Shown here one piece after another: positions 14,215-23,365 of a DNA stretch of 47,343 nucleotides. The first letter of the stretch is position 1. Every line of letters begins with the position of its first letter. The position numbers and the translations under genes were made by a program. Origin of the DNA: an uncultured Prevotellaceae bacterium. GTDB lineage: Bacteria; Bacteroidota; Bacteroidia; Bacteroidales; Bacteroidaceae. The notes below the pieces were generated by a model that saw only the letters and a program-made list of their open reading frames with translations, searched no databases and had not been told where the DNA came from. Where the stretch lies: assembly GCA_946407895.1 (NCBI GenBank), contig CAMJQA010000019.1, positions 1 to 47,343 of the forward strand, given 5' to 3'.

Positions 14215-15620
14215 CCCCGAACCTCCTGAACTTTTGTGCTCGGCTCTGCCGCTTCGCTTGTCGAAGCGCTCTTCCTGTGAACCTTCCTTACCAGCCACCA
14301 CAGCATGCCGGCGGCAGCGAAGAAGCTGATGCCGTCTGATATGGGATGCGAGGCCCATACGCCGTCGAGCCCCCAGCGGCGGGGCAGGATGATGAGCAGG
14401 GGTATGAGGAACAGCATCTGCCGGCTGACGCTGAGGAAGATGCTCTTGCCGGCATGGCCGATGCTCTGGAAGAAGTTGCCTATGACAATCTGGGCGCCCA
14501 CGATTGGGAACAGGGCTGCCGTGATGCGGAAGCCGCGTACGGCTATCTGCGAGATGGTGGGGTCGCTGGTGAAGGCCCGCACCATCAGGTGGGGCATGAA
14601 CTGCACGATGAGGAAGCCGGCGGTGGTGACCAGCGTGCCGGCCAGCATGGTGTAGCGCAGCACGCGCCATACGCGGTCGTTCTGGTGGGCACCCCAGTTG
14701 TAGCCCGCTATGGGCTGCATGCCCTGGTTGAGGCCCATGACGACCATCGTGAAGAGGAACATCACGCTGTTCATAATGCCGTATGCCCCGATGGCATAGT
14801 CGCCTCCGTGGGTGCGCAGTCCGCGGTTGATGAGCAGCACTACCAGGCAGGCGCAGCTGTTCATCAGGAAGGGGCTCATGCCGATGGCCAGCGTCTGGCG
14901 CACGATGTCGGGCCGCACGCGGAAGATGCCCCGCCTCAGGCGCAGCAGCTCGGTGGGGCGGGAGAAGATGCAGAGCTGCCAGACGAGGCTGACGCCCTGG
15001 CTGAGGATGGTGGCCACGGCCGCGCCCCGGATGCCCATGCCGAGGCCCCAGATGAAGAGGGGGTCGAGGACGGTGTTGAGCACAACGGTCAGGATGGTGC
15101 AGTTCATGGCTGCGCGCGGATGGCCGGCTGCCCGCAGGATGGCGTTCAGGCCGAAGTAGCTGTGGCTGATGATGTTGCCCAGCAGGATGACCTGCATGTA
15201 TTCGCGGGCGTAGGGGATGGTGGCCTGGCTGGCTCCGAAGAGGTAGAGGATGTGGTCGAGCCAGGGCCAGCAGGCGATGGTGAAGAGCAGGCCGATGATG
15301 ATGTTCAGGGTGATGGCATTGCCCAGCACGAACTGTGCCGTGCGATAGTCGCGCTGCCCCAGCCGGACGCTGATGACCGTGCTGGCGCCCACGCCGACCA
15401 TGGCGCCCAGGGCGGCGCTCAGGTTCATGAAGGGGAACGTGGTGGCCAGGCCGCTGATGGCCAGCGGACCGACGCCCTGCCCGATGAAGATGCGGTCAAC
15501 GTTGTTGTACAGGCTGCTGGCCGTCATGGCTATGATGGCCGGCAGGGCGTACTGCCAGAGCAGTCGGCCTATGCTCTTCGTGCCCAGCTCGGTGGGGATG
15601 TATTGTTTCTGCTGAATCAT
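14211..15620 (-). CDS. MATE-family multidrug/metabolite exporter
   Basis: This 469-aa membrane protein has about 12 hydrophobic helices in two similar halves, as expected for a MATE antiporter (usual length 440-480). The N-terminus shows LLWQYALPAIIAMTASSLYN and NVDRIFIGQGVGPLAISGLA, a hallmark of the family, with GVGASTVISVRLGQRD at the end of the first repeat unit. MATE proteins export cationic drugs or metabolites using Na+ or H+ gradients. The subclass is like the bacterial NorM/DinF-type proteins of Bacteroidota. The basic C-terminal tail is disordered. The gene precedes the phosphoesterase in one transcription unit. A 17-bp repeat lies just upstream at 15630. Confidence 0.9.
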   Translation of the reverse strand: MIQQKQYIPTELGTKSIGRLLWQYALPAIIAMTASSLYNNVDRIFIGQGVGPLAISGLATTFPFMNLSAALGAMVGVGASTVISVRLGQRDYRTAQFVLGNAITLNIIIGLLFTIACWPWLDHILYLFGASQATIPYAREYMQVILLGNIISHSYFGLNAILRAAGHPRAAMNCTILTVVLNTVLDPLFIWGLGMGIRGAAVATILSQGVSLVWQLCIFSRPTELLRLRRGIFRVRPDIVRQTLAIGMSPFLMNSCACLVVLLINRGLRTHGGDYAIGAYGIMNSVMFLFTMVVMGLNQGMQPIAGYNWGAHQNDRVWRVLRYTMLAGTLVTTAGFLIVQFMPHLMVRAFTSDPTISQIAVRGFRITAALFPIVGAQIVIGNFFQSIGHAGKSIFLSVSRQMLFLIPLLIILPRRWGLDGVWASHPISDGISFFAAAGMLWWLVRKVHRKSASTSEAAEPSTKVQEVRG

Positions 15621-15629
15621 AATTCGGTG

Positions 15630-15689
15630 TTCCGGCGTCTCCGTGACTCCGCGGTGTTTCGTTATTCCGTTATTCCGGCGTCTCCGTGA
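15630..15689. repeat. 17-bp direct repeat between GH43-like and MATE genes
   Basis: TTCCGGCGTCTCCGTGA occurs at 15630-15646 and 15673-15689, 43 bp apart. The second copy runs into the final codons of the GH43-like gene. The surroundings (TTATTCCG repeats) look like a small slipped or duplicated segment. Confidence 0.7.
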
Positions 15690-16681
15690 GTCCGGCGTTT
15701 TATTATTCCATTCTCAATCTCAATGTCGACGATGTTCAGGTGGGCGTTGTTGTTGTCGTGGTGCAGGCTCATCTTCAGGTTGCCCTGCAGGTCGCGGAAG
15801 ACCATTTCGTGGCCGCCGTTGACGTAGATGGGGTCGGGCAGGTGCTCCCAGGGCCCCTCGATGCGCCCGCTGCGGCTGATGGCCTGCCCCACGCAGTAGG
15901 TTCCGTTGAAGCTGCTCCAGAGGCAGATGAGGTGGCCGCTCTGGGGGTCTTTCCACAGGAAGGGCGCATCCACTATGTCCTCCACCCCCGGCTTCCAGCC
16001 CGTCCATTCGGCTTCCGAGGCCCGGAACAGGCGGATGGGCTGCCCAATGCTCCCCTTCAGGTTCTTCTTGAGCCGTATGGCCCACGTCTCGCCAATGCGG
16101 TCCTGCACCTGTGCACCGTTCCATTCCAGGCTATATACGAGCCAGGGGCGCTTCTCCTCGTCGACGTAAAGGCTGCCGTCCAGGCACTGGTGGCCGTAGG
16201 GCGTCAGGCTGATGGCCTCCCCGTCCTTCCAAACGTTCCGATAGGTGTCGGCCGGCGACTTGCCCCCCTTGAGCAGGGTGCAGAAGTTTACGCGCCCCAG
16301 CTTCTGGCTGGTGAGCGTGACAATCGTATAGTAGCGGCCCCGGTAGTAGTAGGTGTCGGGCGCCCACCAGTGGTCTTTTCCGCGCACTACGTTCTTCATC
16401 CACCCCTCAGTGCCCTGATAGACAAGGCCCAGGCGGCGCCACATCTTCAGGTCGCGGCTCTCGTATGCCTCCAGTGCCATAGCCGAGTCGGAGTCGGCAC
16501 GTGCGGGAGTGATGATATAGTATCGTCCGGCCCGGCGGTCGACGGTTACGAAGGGGTCGCGCTTGGCAATGCCGGACATGGGAATGTCGTACTGGGCATC
16601 CTGGGCACGGAGCGTAAAAAGAGGAGCAAAAAGTAGGAGCAGGATGAGCCGGATATAAAAACCGGTATAAAACTTCTTCAT
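15662..16681 (-). CDS. Secreted GH43-like glycoside hydrolase
   Basis: This 339-aa protein has a signal peptide (basic start, LILLLLFAPLFTLRAQ, likely cut after LRA). A single five-bladed beta-propeller typical of GH43 follows. Family signatures seen are KRDPFVTV (first-blade catalytic Asp), WWAPDTYYYRGRYYTIV, CLDGSLYVDEEKRPWLVYS (DGSLYVD) and VDAPFLW. GH43 enzymes cleave arabinose or xylose linkages, and the propeller alone is compatible with an arabinosidase or xylosidase. Substrate cannot be fixed by eye. No second domain is present. Its promoter lies at 16761-16792, divergent from mmdA. The last residues (HGDAGITE) derive from a short repeat and may be a recent extension. Confidence 0.8.
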   Translation of the reverse strand: MKKFYTGFYIRLILLLLFAPLFTLRAQDAQYDIPMSGIAKRDPFVTVDRRAGRYYIITPARADSDSAMALEAYESRDLKMWRRLGLVYQGTEGWMKNVVRGKDHWWAPDTYYYRGRYYTIVTLTSQKLGRVNFCTLLKGGKSPADTYRNVWKDGEAISLTPYGHQCLDGSLYVDEEKRPWLVYSLEWNGAQVQDRIGETWAIRLKKNLKGSIGQPIRLFRASEAEWTGWKPGVEDIVDAPFLWKDPQSGHLICLWSSFNGTYCVGQAISRSGRIEGPWEHLPDPIYVNGGHEMVFRDLQGNLKMSLHHDNNNAHLNIVDIEIENGIIKRRTHGDAGITE

Positions 16682-16760
16682 ATAATATTATAATGTATCT
16701 TTGGGTACTTTTTTTGTTGAAAAAGGGGGGCGAAACGGGTTCGCTTTCCTTCTGGCGGTG

Positions 16761-16792
16761 CAAAATTACGCATTTACCGGCCTATTATCCAA
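16761..16792 (-). promoter_or_regulatory. Promoter of the GH43-like gene
   Basis: On the minus strand TTGG (16792-16789) is followed after 20 bp by TAATTTTG (16768-16761). The start point would be near 16755, giving a leader of about 75 bases. Confidence 0.6.
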
Positions 16793-16833
16793 TTTTTTTA
16801 GGCTAAATGATAGGCTGTTCCCCTTTTTTTTGC

Positions 16834-16841
16834 TAATTTTG
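16834..16841 (+). promoter_or_regulatory. Probable -7 element of the mmd operon
   Basis: TAATTTTG lies 51 bases before the mmdA ATG. The -33 region is not a clear match. It is divergent from the GH43-like promoter. Confidence 0.45.
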
Positions 16842-16891
16842 TGCCGTTTTTGCAAATTGGATAAACATTTTTATATTAACTTTCAAAATAA

Positions 16892-18463
16892 ATGAGTACT
16901 CAATCAGAAAAGATTAAGGAGCTTGTAGAGCTCCGTGCCAAAGCCCGTATCGGGGGCGGCGAAAAAGCTATTGAGAAGCAGCACGAGAAGGGCAAATATA
17001 CGGCCCGCGAGCGTATAGCCATGCTGCTGGACGAGGGTAGCTTTGAGGAAATGGACATGTTTGTGCAGCATCGCTGTACGAACTTCGGAATGGAGAAGAA
17101 GCACTATCTGGGCGACGGAGTGGTAACCGGCAGCGGTACCATAGGCGGTCGTCTGGTGTACGTCTTTGCCCAGGACTTTACGGTTAGTGCCGGCTCGCTG
17201 AGCGAGATGCTGGCCAGCAAGATCTGCAAGATTATGGACATCGCCATGAAGGTTGGTGCCCCGGTAATCGGCCTTAACGACTCGGGCGGCGCCCGTCTGC
17301 AGGAGGGCATCAACGCCCTGGCCGGCTACAGCGAGATCTTCCAGCGCAATATCATGGCCAGCGGTGTCATTCCGCAGATTTCTGCCATCATGGGGCCCTG
17401 TGCAGGCGGTGCCGTCTATAGTCCTGCCCTGACCGACTTCACCCTGATGATGGAGAATACGTCCTACATGTTCCTGACCGGTCCGGCTGTGGTAAAGACC
17501 GTGCTGGGCGAGGTAGTTACGCAGGAGCAGCTGGGCGGTGCCAGCGTACACTCCACCAAGTCGGGTGTGACGCACTTTACAGCATCTACCGAGGAGGAGG
17601 CCATGGCGATGATTAAGCAGCTCGTCAGCTATATCCCCCAGAACAACCTGGAGAAGACGCCTCGTGTGGCATGCACCGACCCCATCGACCGCAAGGAGGA
17701 CTTCCTCAACGAAATCATCCCCGAGAATCCCAATATGCCCTACGATATGTACGAGGTTATCGCAGGTATAGTGGATAACGGCGAGTTCTTCGAGGTTCAG
17801 CCCAATTTCGCAAAGAACATCATTGTAGGCTTTGCCCGTTTCAACGGCGAGAGCGTAGGTATCGTAGCCAACCAGCCCAAGCAGCTGGCCGGCGTGCTCG
17901 ACTGCAATGCCAGCCGCAAGGGCGCCCGCTTCGTACGCTTCTGCGACTGCTTCAATATACCCATCGTAACCCTCGTGGACGTTCCCGGATTCCTGCCCGG
18001 TACGGGTCAGGAGTACAATGCCGTAATCCTGCACGGAGCCAAGCTCCTCTATGCATACGGCGAGTGCACAGTGCCCAAGGTAACCGTAACGCTGCGTAAG
18101 TCATACGGCGGTTCGCATATCGTGATGAGCTGTAAGCAGCTGCGCGGCGATATGAACTACGCATGGCCCAGTGCCGAGATTGCCGTGATGGGTGCTGCCG
18201 GTGCAGCTGCCGTGCTTTATGCCAAGGAGGCCAAGGCCCTGAAGGAAGAAGGCAAGGTGGAAGAGGCCAAGGCCTTCATCAAGGAGAAGGAAGACGAGTA
18301 CACCAACCTCTTTGCCAACCCCTATAATGCAGCCAAGTATGGGTATATCGACGATGTCATCGAGCCGCGCAATACCCGCTTCCGCATTATTCGCGCCCTG
18401 GCACAGCTGGAGAACAAGCGCCTGACGAATCCCGCCAAGAAGCACGGCAATATTCCTCTGTAA
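16892..18463 (+). CDS. mmdA: Methylmalonyl-CoA decarboxylase alpha (carboxyltransferase) subunit
   Basis: This 523-aa protein is an acyl-CoA carboxyltransferase of the PccB/MmdA family. It removes the carboxyl group from (S)-methylmalonyl-CoA and passes it to biotin. Family motifs seen are the N-terminal KYTARERIAMLLDEGSFEE, the oxyanion and CoA-binding GLNDSGGARLQEGI and GPCAGGAVYSPALTDF, and the C-terminal half with VDVPGFLPGTGQEY, KSYGGSHIVMS and a lysine-rich segment. Length is normal (about 510-525 aa). Downstream genes encode the OadG-like subunit, biotin carrier and MmdB membrane subunit, so this is a Na+-pumping decarboxylase, not propionyl-CoA carboxylase. It likely serves the succinate-to-propionate pathway. 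Confidence 0.95.
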   Translation: MSTQSEKIKELVELRAKARIGGGEKAIEKQHEKGKYTARERIAMLLDEGSFEEMDMFVQHRCTNFGMEKKHYLGDGVVTGSGTIGGRLVYVFAQDFTVSAGSLSEMLASKICKIMDIAMKVGAPVIGLNDSGGARLQEGINALAGYSEIFQRNIMASGVIPQISAIMGPCAGGAVYSPALTDFTLMMENTSYMFLTGPAVVKTVLGEVVTQEQLGGASVHSTKSGVTHFTASTEEEAMAMIKQLVSYIPQNNLEKTPRVACTDPIDRKEDFLNEIIPENPNMPYDMYEVIAGIVDNGEFFEVQPNFAKNIIVGFARFNGESVGIVANQPKQLAGVLDCNASRKGARFVRFCDCFNIPIVTLVDVPGFLPGTGQEYNAVILHGAKLLYAYGECTVPKVTVTLRKSYGGSHIVMSCKQLRGDMNYAWPSAEIAVMGAAGAAAVLYAKEAKALKEEGKVEEAKAFIKEKEDEYTNLFANPYNAAKYGYIDDVIEPRNTRFRIIRALAQLENKRLTNPAKKHGNIPL

Positions 18464-18484
18464 ACCCGTTAAAATGCTATCAAG

Positions 18485-18817
18485 ATGATTTTAGCTACTA
18501 ATTGGACTACAGCCTGGTTAATGACGGGCATGGGCATCGGGGTGGTGTTTGCCATCCTGGTCCTGCTGGTGCTGATACTTCAGGTCTTCAACGTAGTCTT
18601 TGCCGACCTGGAGAAGAAACCAGCCCCGGCTAAGTCGATATCCAAGGACGATGGCGAGCCCCACCCCCATACGGTAGAATATAATGCCGACATGGCTGCC
18701 GTGGCCACCACCCTGTATCTGTACATGAACAATGCGCACGACGAGGAAAGCGGCGTGCTCACCATTCATCTGGACGAGCATACGGCATGGCATGCTCAGC
18801 TCAATGCGGGATTGTAA
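18485..18817 (+). CDS. OadG/MmdD-type small membrane subunit
   Basis: This 110-aa protein has one N-terminal transmembrane helix (LMTGMGIGVVFAILVLLVLI) followed by a soluble domain. This is the plan of the OadG/MmdD gamma subunit, which holds the Na+-pumping decarboxylase complex together at the membrane. The C-terminal tail contains HTVEYNADMAAVATTLYLYM, a block typical of Bacteroidota versions, followed by a hydrophobic tail unlike the Pro/His-rich zinc-binding tail of enterobacterial OadG. It lies 21 bases after mmdA. Sequence similarity among such subunits is low, so the call rests mainly on position, size and topology. Confidence 0.8.
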   Translation: MILATNWTTAWLMTGMGIGVVFAILVLLVLILQVFNVVFADLEKKPAPAKSISKDDGEPHPHTVEYNADMAAVATTLYLYMNNAHDEESGVLTIHLDEHTAWHAQLNAGL

Positions 18818-18852
18818 TAAATATAGAAAAGAAACAAAGAAAGTAACGAACA

Positions 18853-19587
18853 ATGAAAGATTTCAAGTTTAAGATAGCCGGCAAGGATTACACCACAAAG
18901 GTGGAAGAACAGGAGAATGGCACCCTGCTGGTGACCGTCAACGACAAGACCTACGAGGTAGAGTTGCCCGGTCAGGCTCCCGCCATTCACAAGTCACTCG
19001 TACGGCCCTCCGCTGCAGGCGCTCCAGCTCCCGCAGCCGCTCCTGCTGCCTCCAAGGCTGCCCAGGGCAATACAATGTCTGCCCCCCTGCCCGGCACGAT
19101 TACCAAGATAGTAGCCAAGGCCGGCCAGAAGGTGAAGAAGGGCGAGGTGCTCGTAGTAATGGAAGCCATGAAGATGGCTAACGACATAGTGGCCGAGGCC
19201 GACGGTACGGTGAAGGCCATCTGTGTGACCGAAGGCCAGAGCGTGAACCAGGGCGATGCACTCGTAGAGTTCCAGGCCGATGCCGTAGCAGCTCCTGCTG
19301 CTGCTCCCCAGGCTCCCAAGGCTGCCGCTGCTCCAGCTGCTGCTCCCAAGGCTGCCCCCAAGGCTGCTGCCGGTGCCAACAGCGTGACGGCTCCCCTGCC
19401 CGGTACGGTCACCAAGATACTGGTGCAGCCCGGTCAGCAGGTAAAGGCCGGAGAGACGGTTCTCGTCATGGAAGCCATGAAGATGGAGAACAACATCACG
19501 GCCGAGTTCGATGGCACGGTGAAAGCAATTCTGGTTCAGCAGGGCGCTCAGGTTCAGAGCGGAGATGCCCTGGTAGAAATGGCATAG
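18853..19587 (+). CDS. mmdC: Biotin carboxyl carrier subunit with two biotinyl domains
   Basis: This 244-aa protein carries two complete biotinyl domains. An N-terminal strand-rich region (1-50) is followed by an Ala/Pro linker. The first biotinyl domain (about 74-142) has [11 protein letters not shown] with biotin-lysine Lys107. A second Ala/Pro/Lys-rich linker follows, then the second domain (about 177-244) with [11 protein letters not shown] and Lys210. Classic MmdC/OadC-type carriers have only one such domain. The two domains are clearly homologous (APLPGT-[IV]-TKI at each start), so they came from internal duplication. The carrier shuttles CO2 on biotin from MmdA to the membrane subunit MmdB. 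The gene sits between the OadG-like and mmdB genes. Confidence 0.9.
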   Translation: MKDFKFKIAGKDYTTKVEEQENGTLLVTVNDKTYEVELPGQAPAIHKSLVRPSAAGAPAPAAAPAASKAAQGNTMSAPLPGTITKIVAKAGQKVKKGEVLVVMEAMKMANDIVAEADGTVKAICVTEGQSVNQGDALVEFQADAVAAPAAAPQAPKAAAAPAAAPKAAPKAAAGANSVTAPLPGTVTKILVQPGQQVKAGETVLVMEAMKMENNITAEFDGTVKAILVQQGAQVQSGDALVEMA

Positions 19588-19600
19588 GCAAAGAGGCATT

Positions 19601-20884
19601 ATGAAAAGCAAGATTAAATTCTTCAGCATTCTGGCCCTGCTGTTCATGTCGGCTACCCCTCTGATGGCTGCCGACTTCAATATGAGCGATGCACTGGCCA
19701 AGTTCTGGAACGACATGGGTATTACCTCCTTCTTCGTGGGCGATGGATGGAAAAACGCGGTGATGATCTGCATCGGCTGCTTCCTCCTCTACCTGGCTAT
19801 CAAGAAGGAGTACGAACCCCTGCTGCTGCTGCCCATTGCCTTCGGCATGATTCTGACAAATCTGCCCGGTGCCGGCCTGTTCCATACGTCTATGTGGAAC
19901 GATGAGTTCCTGAATCCCGAGAGCCCCTTCTATCACAGCTATCGGCATGTAATGGCCGAAGGCGGATTGCTCGATGTGCTCTATATCGGTGTGAAGGCGG
20001 GTGTCTATCCCTGTCTTATCTTCCTGGGCGTGGGTGCCATGACCGACTTCGGCCCCCTGATAGCCAATCCCAAGAGCCTGATTCTGGGCGCTGCTGCCCA
20101 GATAGGAATCTTCGCCACCTTCCTGATTACCCAGATGGATGTCTTCGGCTTTAATCCGCAGGAAGCTGCATCTATCGGTATCATCGGTGGTGCCGATGGT
20201 CCTACGGCCATCTTCCTGACCACCAAACTGGCTCCCCACCTGCTGGGTCCCATCGCCGTAGCCGCATATAGCTACATGGCCCTGGTGCCTGTTATTCAGC
20301 CCCCCATCATGCGTGCCCTCACTACGAAGAAGGAGCGTATGATACGCATGAGCCAGCTGCGTACCGTTAGCAAGAAGGAGAAAATTGTCTTCCCCATCGT
20401 GGTGGCTATCATCGTATCGCTGATTCTGCCATCTGCTGCTACGCTCATCGGCTGCCTGATGCTGGGTAACCTGATGAAGGAGAGCGGCGTGGTGGAGCGT
20501 CTGAGCAAGGCTGCCCAGAACGAGCTGAACAACATCGTGGTCATCTTCCTGGGCACAACGGTAGGTGCTACGGCTACAGCCGAGGCATTCCTGAACTTCC
20601 AGACCATCAGCATCCTGTGCGTGGGCATCGTGGCCTTCGGTTGCGGTACGGCCGGTGGTGTCCTGCTGGCTAAGTTCATGAACCTGTTCCTGAAGGAGAA
20701 GATCAATCCGCTTATCGGCTCCGCCGGTGTGAGTGCCGTTCCCATGGCCGCCCGCGTGAGCCAGGTGGAGGGTGCCAAGGCCGACCCGCGCAACTTCCTG
20801 CTGATGCATGCTATGGGTCCCAATGTGGCCGGCGTGATTGGCTCTGCCGTGGCTGCAGGTATCCTGCTGAGCTTCCTCGGATGA
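19601..20884 (+). CDS. mmdB: Methylmalonyl-CoA decarboxylase beta (membrane, Na+-pumping) subunit
   Basis: This 427-aa integral membrane protein of the OadB/MmdB family decarboxylates carboxybiotin and exports Na+. Family signatures include [20 protein letters not shown] (the GGADGPT loop with the conserved Asp) and the [23 protein letters not shown] C-terminal segment. Many hydrophobic helices span the sequence. The first 25 residues look like a cleavable signal peptide ([24 protein letters not shown]), which I would not expect in most OadB proteins. It could instead be an extra N-terminal helix. The gene starts 14 bases after mmdC and overlaps xseA by 4 bases. Confidence 0.9.
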   Translation: MKSKIKFFSILALLFMSATPLMAADFNMSDALAKFWNDMGITSFFVGDGWKNAVMICIGCFLLYLAIKKEYEPLLLLPIAFGMILTNLPGAGLFHTSMWNDEFLNPESPFYHSYRHVMAEGGLLDVLYIGVKAGVYPCLIFLGVGAMTDFGPLIANPKSLILGAAAQIGIFATFLITQMDVFGFNPQEAASIGIIGGADGPTAIFLTTKLAPHLLGPIAVAAYSYMALVPVIQPPIMRALTTKKERMIRMSQLRTVSKKEKIVFPIVVAIIVSLILPSAATLIGCLMLGNLMKESGVVERLSKAAQNELNNIVVIFLGTTVGATATAEAFLNFQTISILCVGIVAFGCGTAGGVLLAKFMNLFLKEKINPLIGSAGVSAVPMAARVSQVEGAKADPRNFLLMHAMGPNVAGVIGSAVAAGILLSFLG

Positions 20885-22104
20885 CCCTTTATGAGTTGAA
20901 CCATATTGTCCGTCAGGTGCTGGACGAGGCACTGGACGATGAATACTGGGTTCAGGGCGAACTCAGCGACGCCGCGGCCGGATATGGCGGACACTTTTAT
21001 GGCGAACTCATACAGAAAGATGACAAGGCGCAGACGATTATAGCGCGTGCCCGTGTGAATTGCTGGGCGCGTACCTATAATCTTCTGCGCCTTCGTTTTC
21101 AGCATGAGACGGGGCAGACGCTTAGGGCCGGCATGCAGGTGAAGCTGCTGGTGCGCGTTACGTTCCACGAGCAGTACGGCTATGCCCTGAATATACAAGA
21201 CATAGACTCTACCTACACCCTCGGCGATATGGCCCGCCGCCGCAGGGAGATTCTGCTGCAGCTGGAGGCTGACGGCATCCTGCACGACAATCAGCAGCTG
21301 CCGCTTCCCCGTCTGCTTAAACGCATCGCCATCGTATCGTCGGCTACGGCTGCGGGCTATGGCGATTTCTGTAATCAGCTGGTCGGTAACGAGTATGGGC
21401 TCTGTTTCCAGACGCGCCTCTTTCCCGCCGTCATGCAGGGGCAGCATGTTGAGGAGTCGGTCATTGCGGCCCTGCAGCAAGTGGCCGACGAGGCTGACCG
21501 GTGGGACGTTGTGGTTATAATACGTGGCGGAGGCGCTACGGGCGACCTCAGCGACTTCGACAGCTACCCCCTGGCCTGCTGCATCGCACAGTTTCCCATC
21601 CCCGTCATTACGGGCATAGGGCATGAGCGGGACGAGACGGTGCTGGACTATGTGGCTCACACTCGGGTGAAGACACCTACTGCTGCGGCGGCCTTCCTCA
21701 TCGACCATCAGGCCCAGGAGGCTGCGCATTTGGACGACCTGCAGCAGCGTATCAACCGTATGGCACAGAACCGTATCGTGCTGGAACGCCAACGGCTGGA
21801 ACGCTTTTCGCTGACTATCCCCCTGATGTTCGACCGTTTCCGTCAGCGGGCTGAGCATCGGCTGGACATGACGTGGCAGCAGCTCACAGCCGCCTGCCAG
21901 CAACGTACCGAGCGCGAGCGCCACCGGCTGGAGATTATGGCACAGCGATTCGAGGGCCTGGATCCTGCACTCCTGCTTCGGCGCGGATATAGCATCACCC
22001 GTTGTGGCGGACGCATTGTGCGCTGTGCCGACGATTTGCGCGAGGGAGAAGAATTGGAAACACAGTTAGAGAACGGAACGATTAAATCAATTGTAGTAAA
22101 ATGA
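20881..22104 (+). CDS. xseA: Exodeoxyribonuclease VII large subunit
   Basis: This 407-aa protein matches XseA, which with XseB degrades single-stranded DNA and acts in repair. The N-terminus has an OB fold ([29 protein letters not shown]-like strands). A catalytic core follows, with [57 protein letters not shown] and [11 protein letters not shown]. The long C-terminal coiled coil ends in an [14 protein letters not shown] tail. The GH-x-x-D and PT-A-A-A motifs are intact. It overlaps mmdB by 4 bases and xseB by 4 bases, and so may be expressed from the mmd operon, an uncommon coupling of repair with energy metabolism. Confidence 0.95.
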   Translation: MTLYELNHIVRQVLDEALDDEYWVQGELSDAAAGYGGHFYGELIQKDDKAQTIIARARVNCWARTYNLLRLRFQHETGQTLRAGMQVKLLVRVTFHEQYGYALNIQDIDSTYTLGDMARRRREILLQLEADGILHDNQQLPLPRLLKRIAIVSSATAAGYGDFCNQLVGNEYGLCFQTRLFPAVMQGQHVEESVIAALQQVADEADRWDVVVIIRGGGATGDLSDFDSYPLACCIAQFPIPVITGIGHERDETVLDYVAHTRVKTPTAAAAFLIDHQAQEAAHLDDLQQRINRMAQNRIVLERQRLERFSLTIPLMFDRFRQRAEHRLDMTWQQLTAACQQRTERERHRLEIMAQRFEGLDPALLLRRGYSITRCGGRIVRCADDLREGEELETQLENGTIKSIVVK

Positions 22105-22298
22105 AGGATATTACCTACGAGCAGGCAATGCAGCGCCTGGACGCGCTGGCTGCCAAGATGGAGAAGAACGAAATAGGACTGGACGAGATGGCCGAACGGT
22201 TACGCGAAGCTCAGGAACTGATGAAATATTGTCGCGAATGCCTTTATGAGGCAGAAAAAAATTGCAATTCCTTACTCAATGTGGAGGAAAAGTTGTAA
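22101..22298 (+). CDS. xseB: Exodeoxyribonuclease VII small subunit
   Basis: This 65-aa helical protein has the XseB pattern TYEQAMQRLDALAAKMEKNE followed by LDEMAERLREAQELMKYCRE. That is two helices with a hydrophobic heptad and a Glu/Lys-rich surface. It binds the XseA coiled coil in several copies. The start overlaps the end of xseA by 4 bases (ATGA). The length is at the small end of the family (usually 60-80). Confidence 0.92.
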   Translation: MKDITYEQAMQRLDALAAKMEKNEIGLDEMAERLREAQELMKYCRECLYEAEKNCNSLLNVEEKL

Positions 22299-22303
22299 TT
22301 TTG
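22296..22303 (+). promoter_or_regulatory. Probable -7 element of ilvE
   Basis: TAATTTTG overlaps the end of xseB and lies 39 bases before the ilvE ATG at 22343. The -33 match is weak. Confidence 0.45.
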
Positions 22304-22342
22304 TACCAAATTTCAAGTAAAAAGATTCTAAACGTAAGCATT

Positions 22343-23365
22343 ATGAACGAGATTGACTGGGGTAACCTTTCCTTTGGTTACATAAAAACCGATTACAACG
22401 TGCGTTGCTACTATCGCAACGGTGCGTGGGGGGAGATAGAGACCTGCAGCGAGGAGACCATCCCCCTGCACATGGCAGCCACCTGCCTACATTACGGCCA
22501 GGAGGCCTTCGAAGGCCTGAAGGCATATCGCTGCCCGGACGGGAAGGTCCGCATCTTCCGTGTGGACGAGAATGCAGCCCGCCTGCAGAGCACCTGCCGA
22601 GGCATTATGATGCCCGAGATGCCCACCGAACGTTTCATAGAGATGGTGGAGAAGGTGGTTCGCCTGAACGAGCGCTTCATCCCGCCCTACGAGAGTGGTG
22701 CCACGCTCTACATCCGTCCCCTGCTCATCGGTACCAGCGCACAGGTAGGCGTACATCCCGCATCGGAGTATCTGTTCCTTATCTTTGTGACGCCTGTGGG
22801 GCCCTACTTCAAAGGCGGGTTCTCCACCAATCCATACGTCATCATCCGCGAGTACGACCGCAGCGCCCCCCTGGGCACGGGTATCTATAAAGTGGGCGGC
22901 AACTATGCAGCAAGCCTCAGGGCCAACCACATGGCTCACGAATTGGGCTACAGCTGTGAGTTCTACCTCGATGCCAAGGAGAAGAAATACATGGACGAGT
23001 GCGGAGCCGCAAACTTCTTCGGTATCAAGGACAATACCTATGTGACGCCTAAGAGCACCAGCATCCTGCCTTCCATTACGAACAAAAGCCTGATGCAACT
23101 GGCCCTCGACATGGGCCTGAAGGTGGAGCGCCGCCAGATTCCCGAGGACGAACTGGCTACCTTCGAGGAGGCCGGAGCCTGCGGCACGGCTGCCGTAATC
23201 AGCCCCATCGAGCGCATCGATGACTTGGAGGAGAAGAAGTCCTTCGTCTTCAGCAAGGACGGTAAGCCCGGCCCCGTCAGCACTAAGCTATACAATAAGC
23301 TGCGCAACATCCAGTACGGCATCGAACCCGACGTTCACGGATGGACGCGTGTCGTGATAGAGTAA
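22343..23365 (+). CDS. ilvE: Branched-chain amino acid aminotransferase
   Basis: This 340-aa protein is a PLP-dependent class IV aminotransferase. It makes leucine, isoleucine and valine from their keto acids using glutamate. The PLP lysine is Lys183 in IYKVGGNYAASL. Other signatures are the N-terminal LHYGQEAFEGLKAYRCPDG, ESGATLYIRPLLIGTSAQVG, YMDECGAANFFGI and the GTAAVISPIERI loop. I placed the start at ATG 22343: a longer open frame reaches back to 22262 but overlaps xseB and lacks the family N-terminus. Length matches the group II BCAT form (about 340 aa). A strong hairpin terminator lies 220 bases downstream. Confidence 0.95.
   Translation: MNEIDWGNLSFGYIKTDYNVRCYYRNGAWGEIETCSEETIPLHMAATCLHYGQEAFEGLKAYRCPDGKVRIFRVDENAARLQSTCRGIMMPEMPTERFIEMVEKVVRLNERFIPPYESGATLYIRPLLIGTSAQVGVHPASEYLFLIFVTPVGPYFKGGFSTNPYVIIREYDRSAPLGTGIYKVGGNYAASLRANHMAHELGYSCEFYLDAKEKKYMDECGAANFFGIKDNTYVTPKSTSILPSITNKSLMQLALDMGLKVERRQIPEDELATFEEAGACGTAAVISPIERIDDLEEKKSFVFSKDGKPGPVSTKLYNKLRNIQYGIEPDVHGWTRVVIE

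Noticed and set aside
14346..15689. 447-codon plus-strand frame opposite the MATE gene
   Set aside because: The product is Asp/Ala/Gly/Glu-rich low-complexity sequence opposite a well-supported membrane protein.
15662..23365. Phage or plasmid origin of the mmd/xse/ilvE block
   Set aside because: All are normal chromosomal metabolic or repair genes with intact motifs and no mobility genes.
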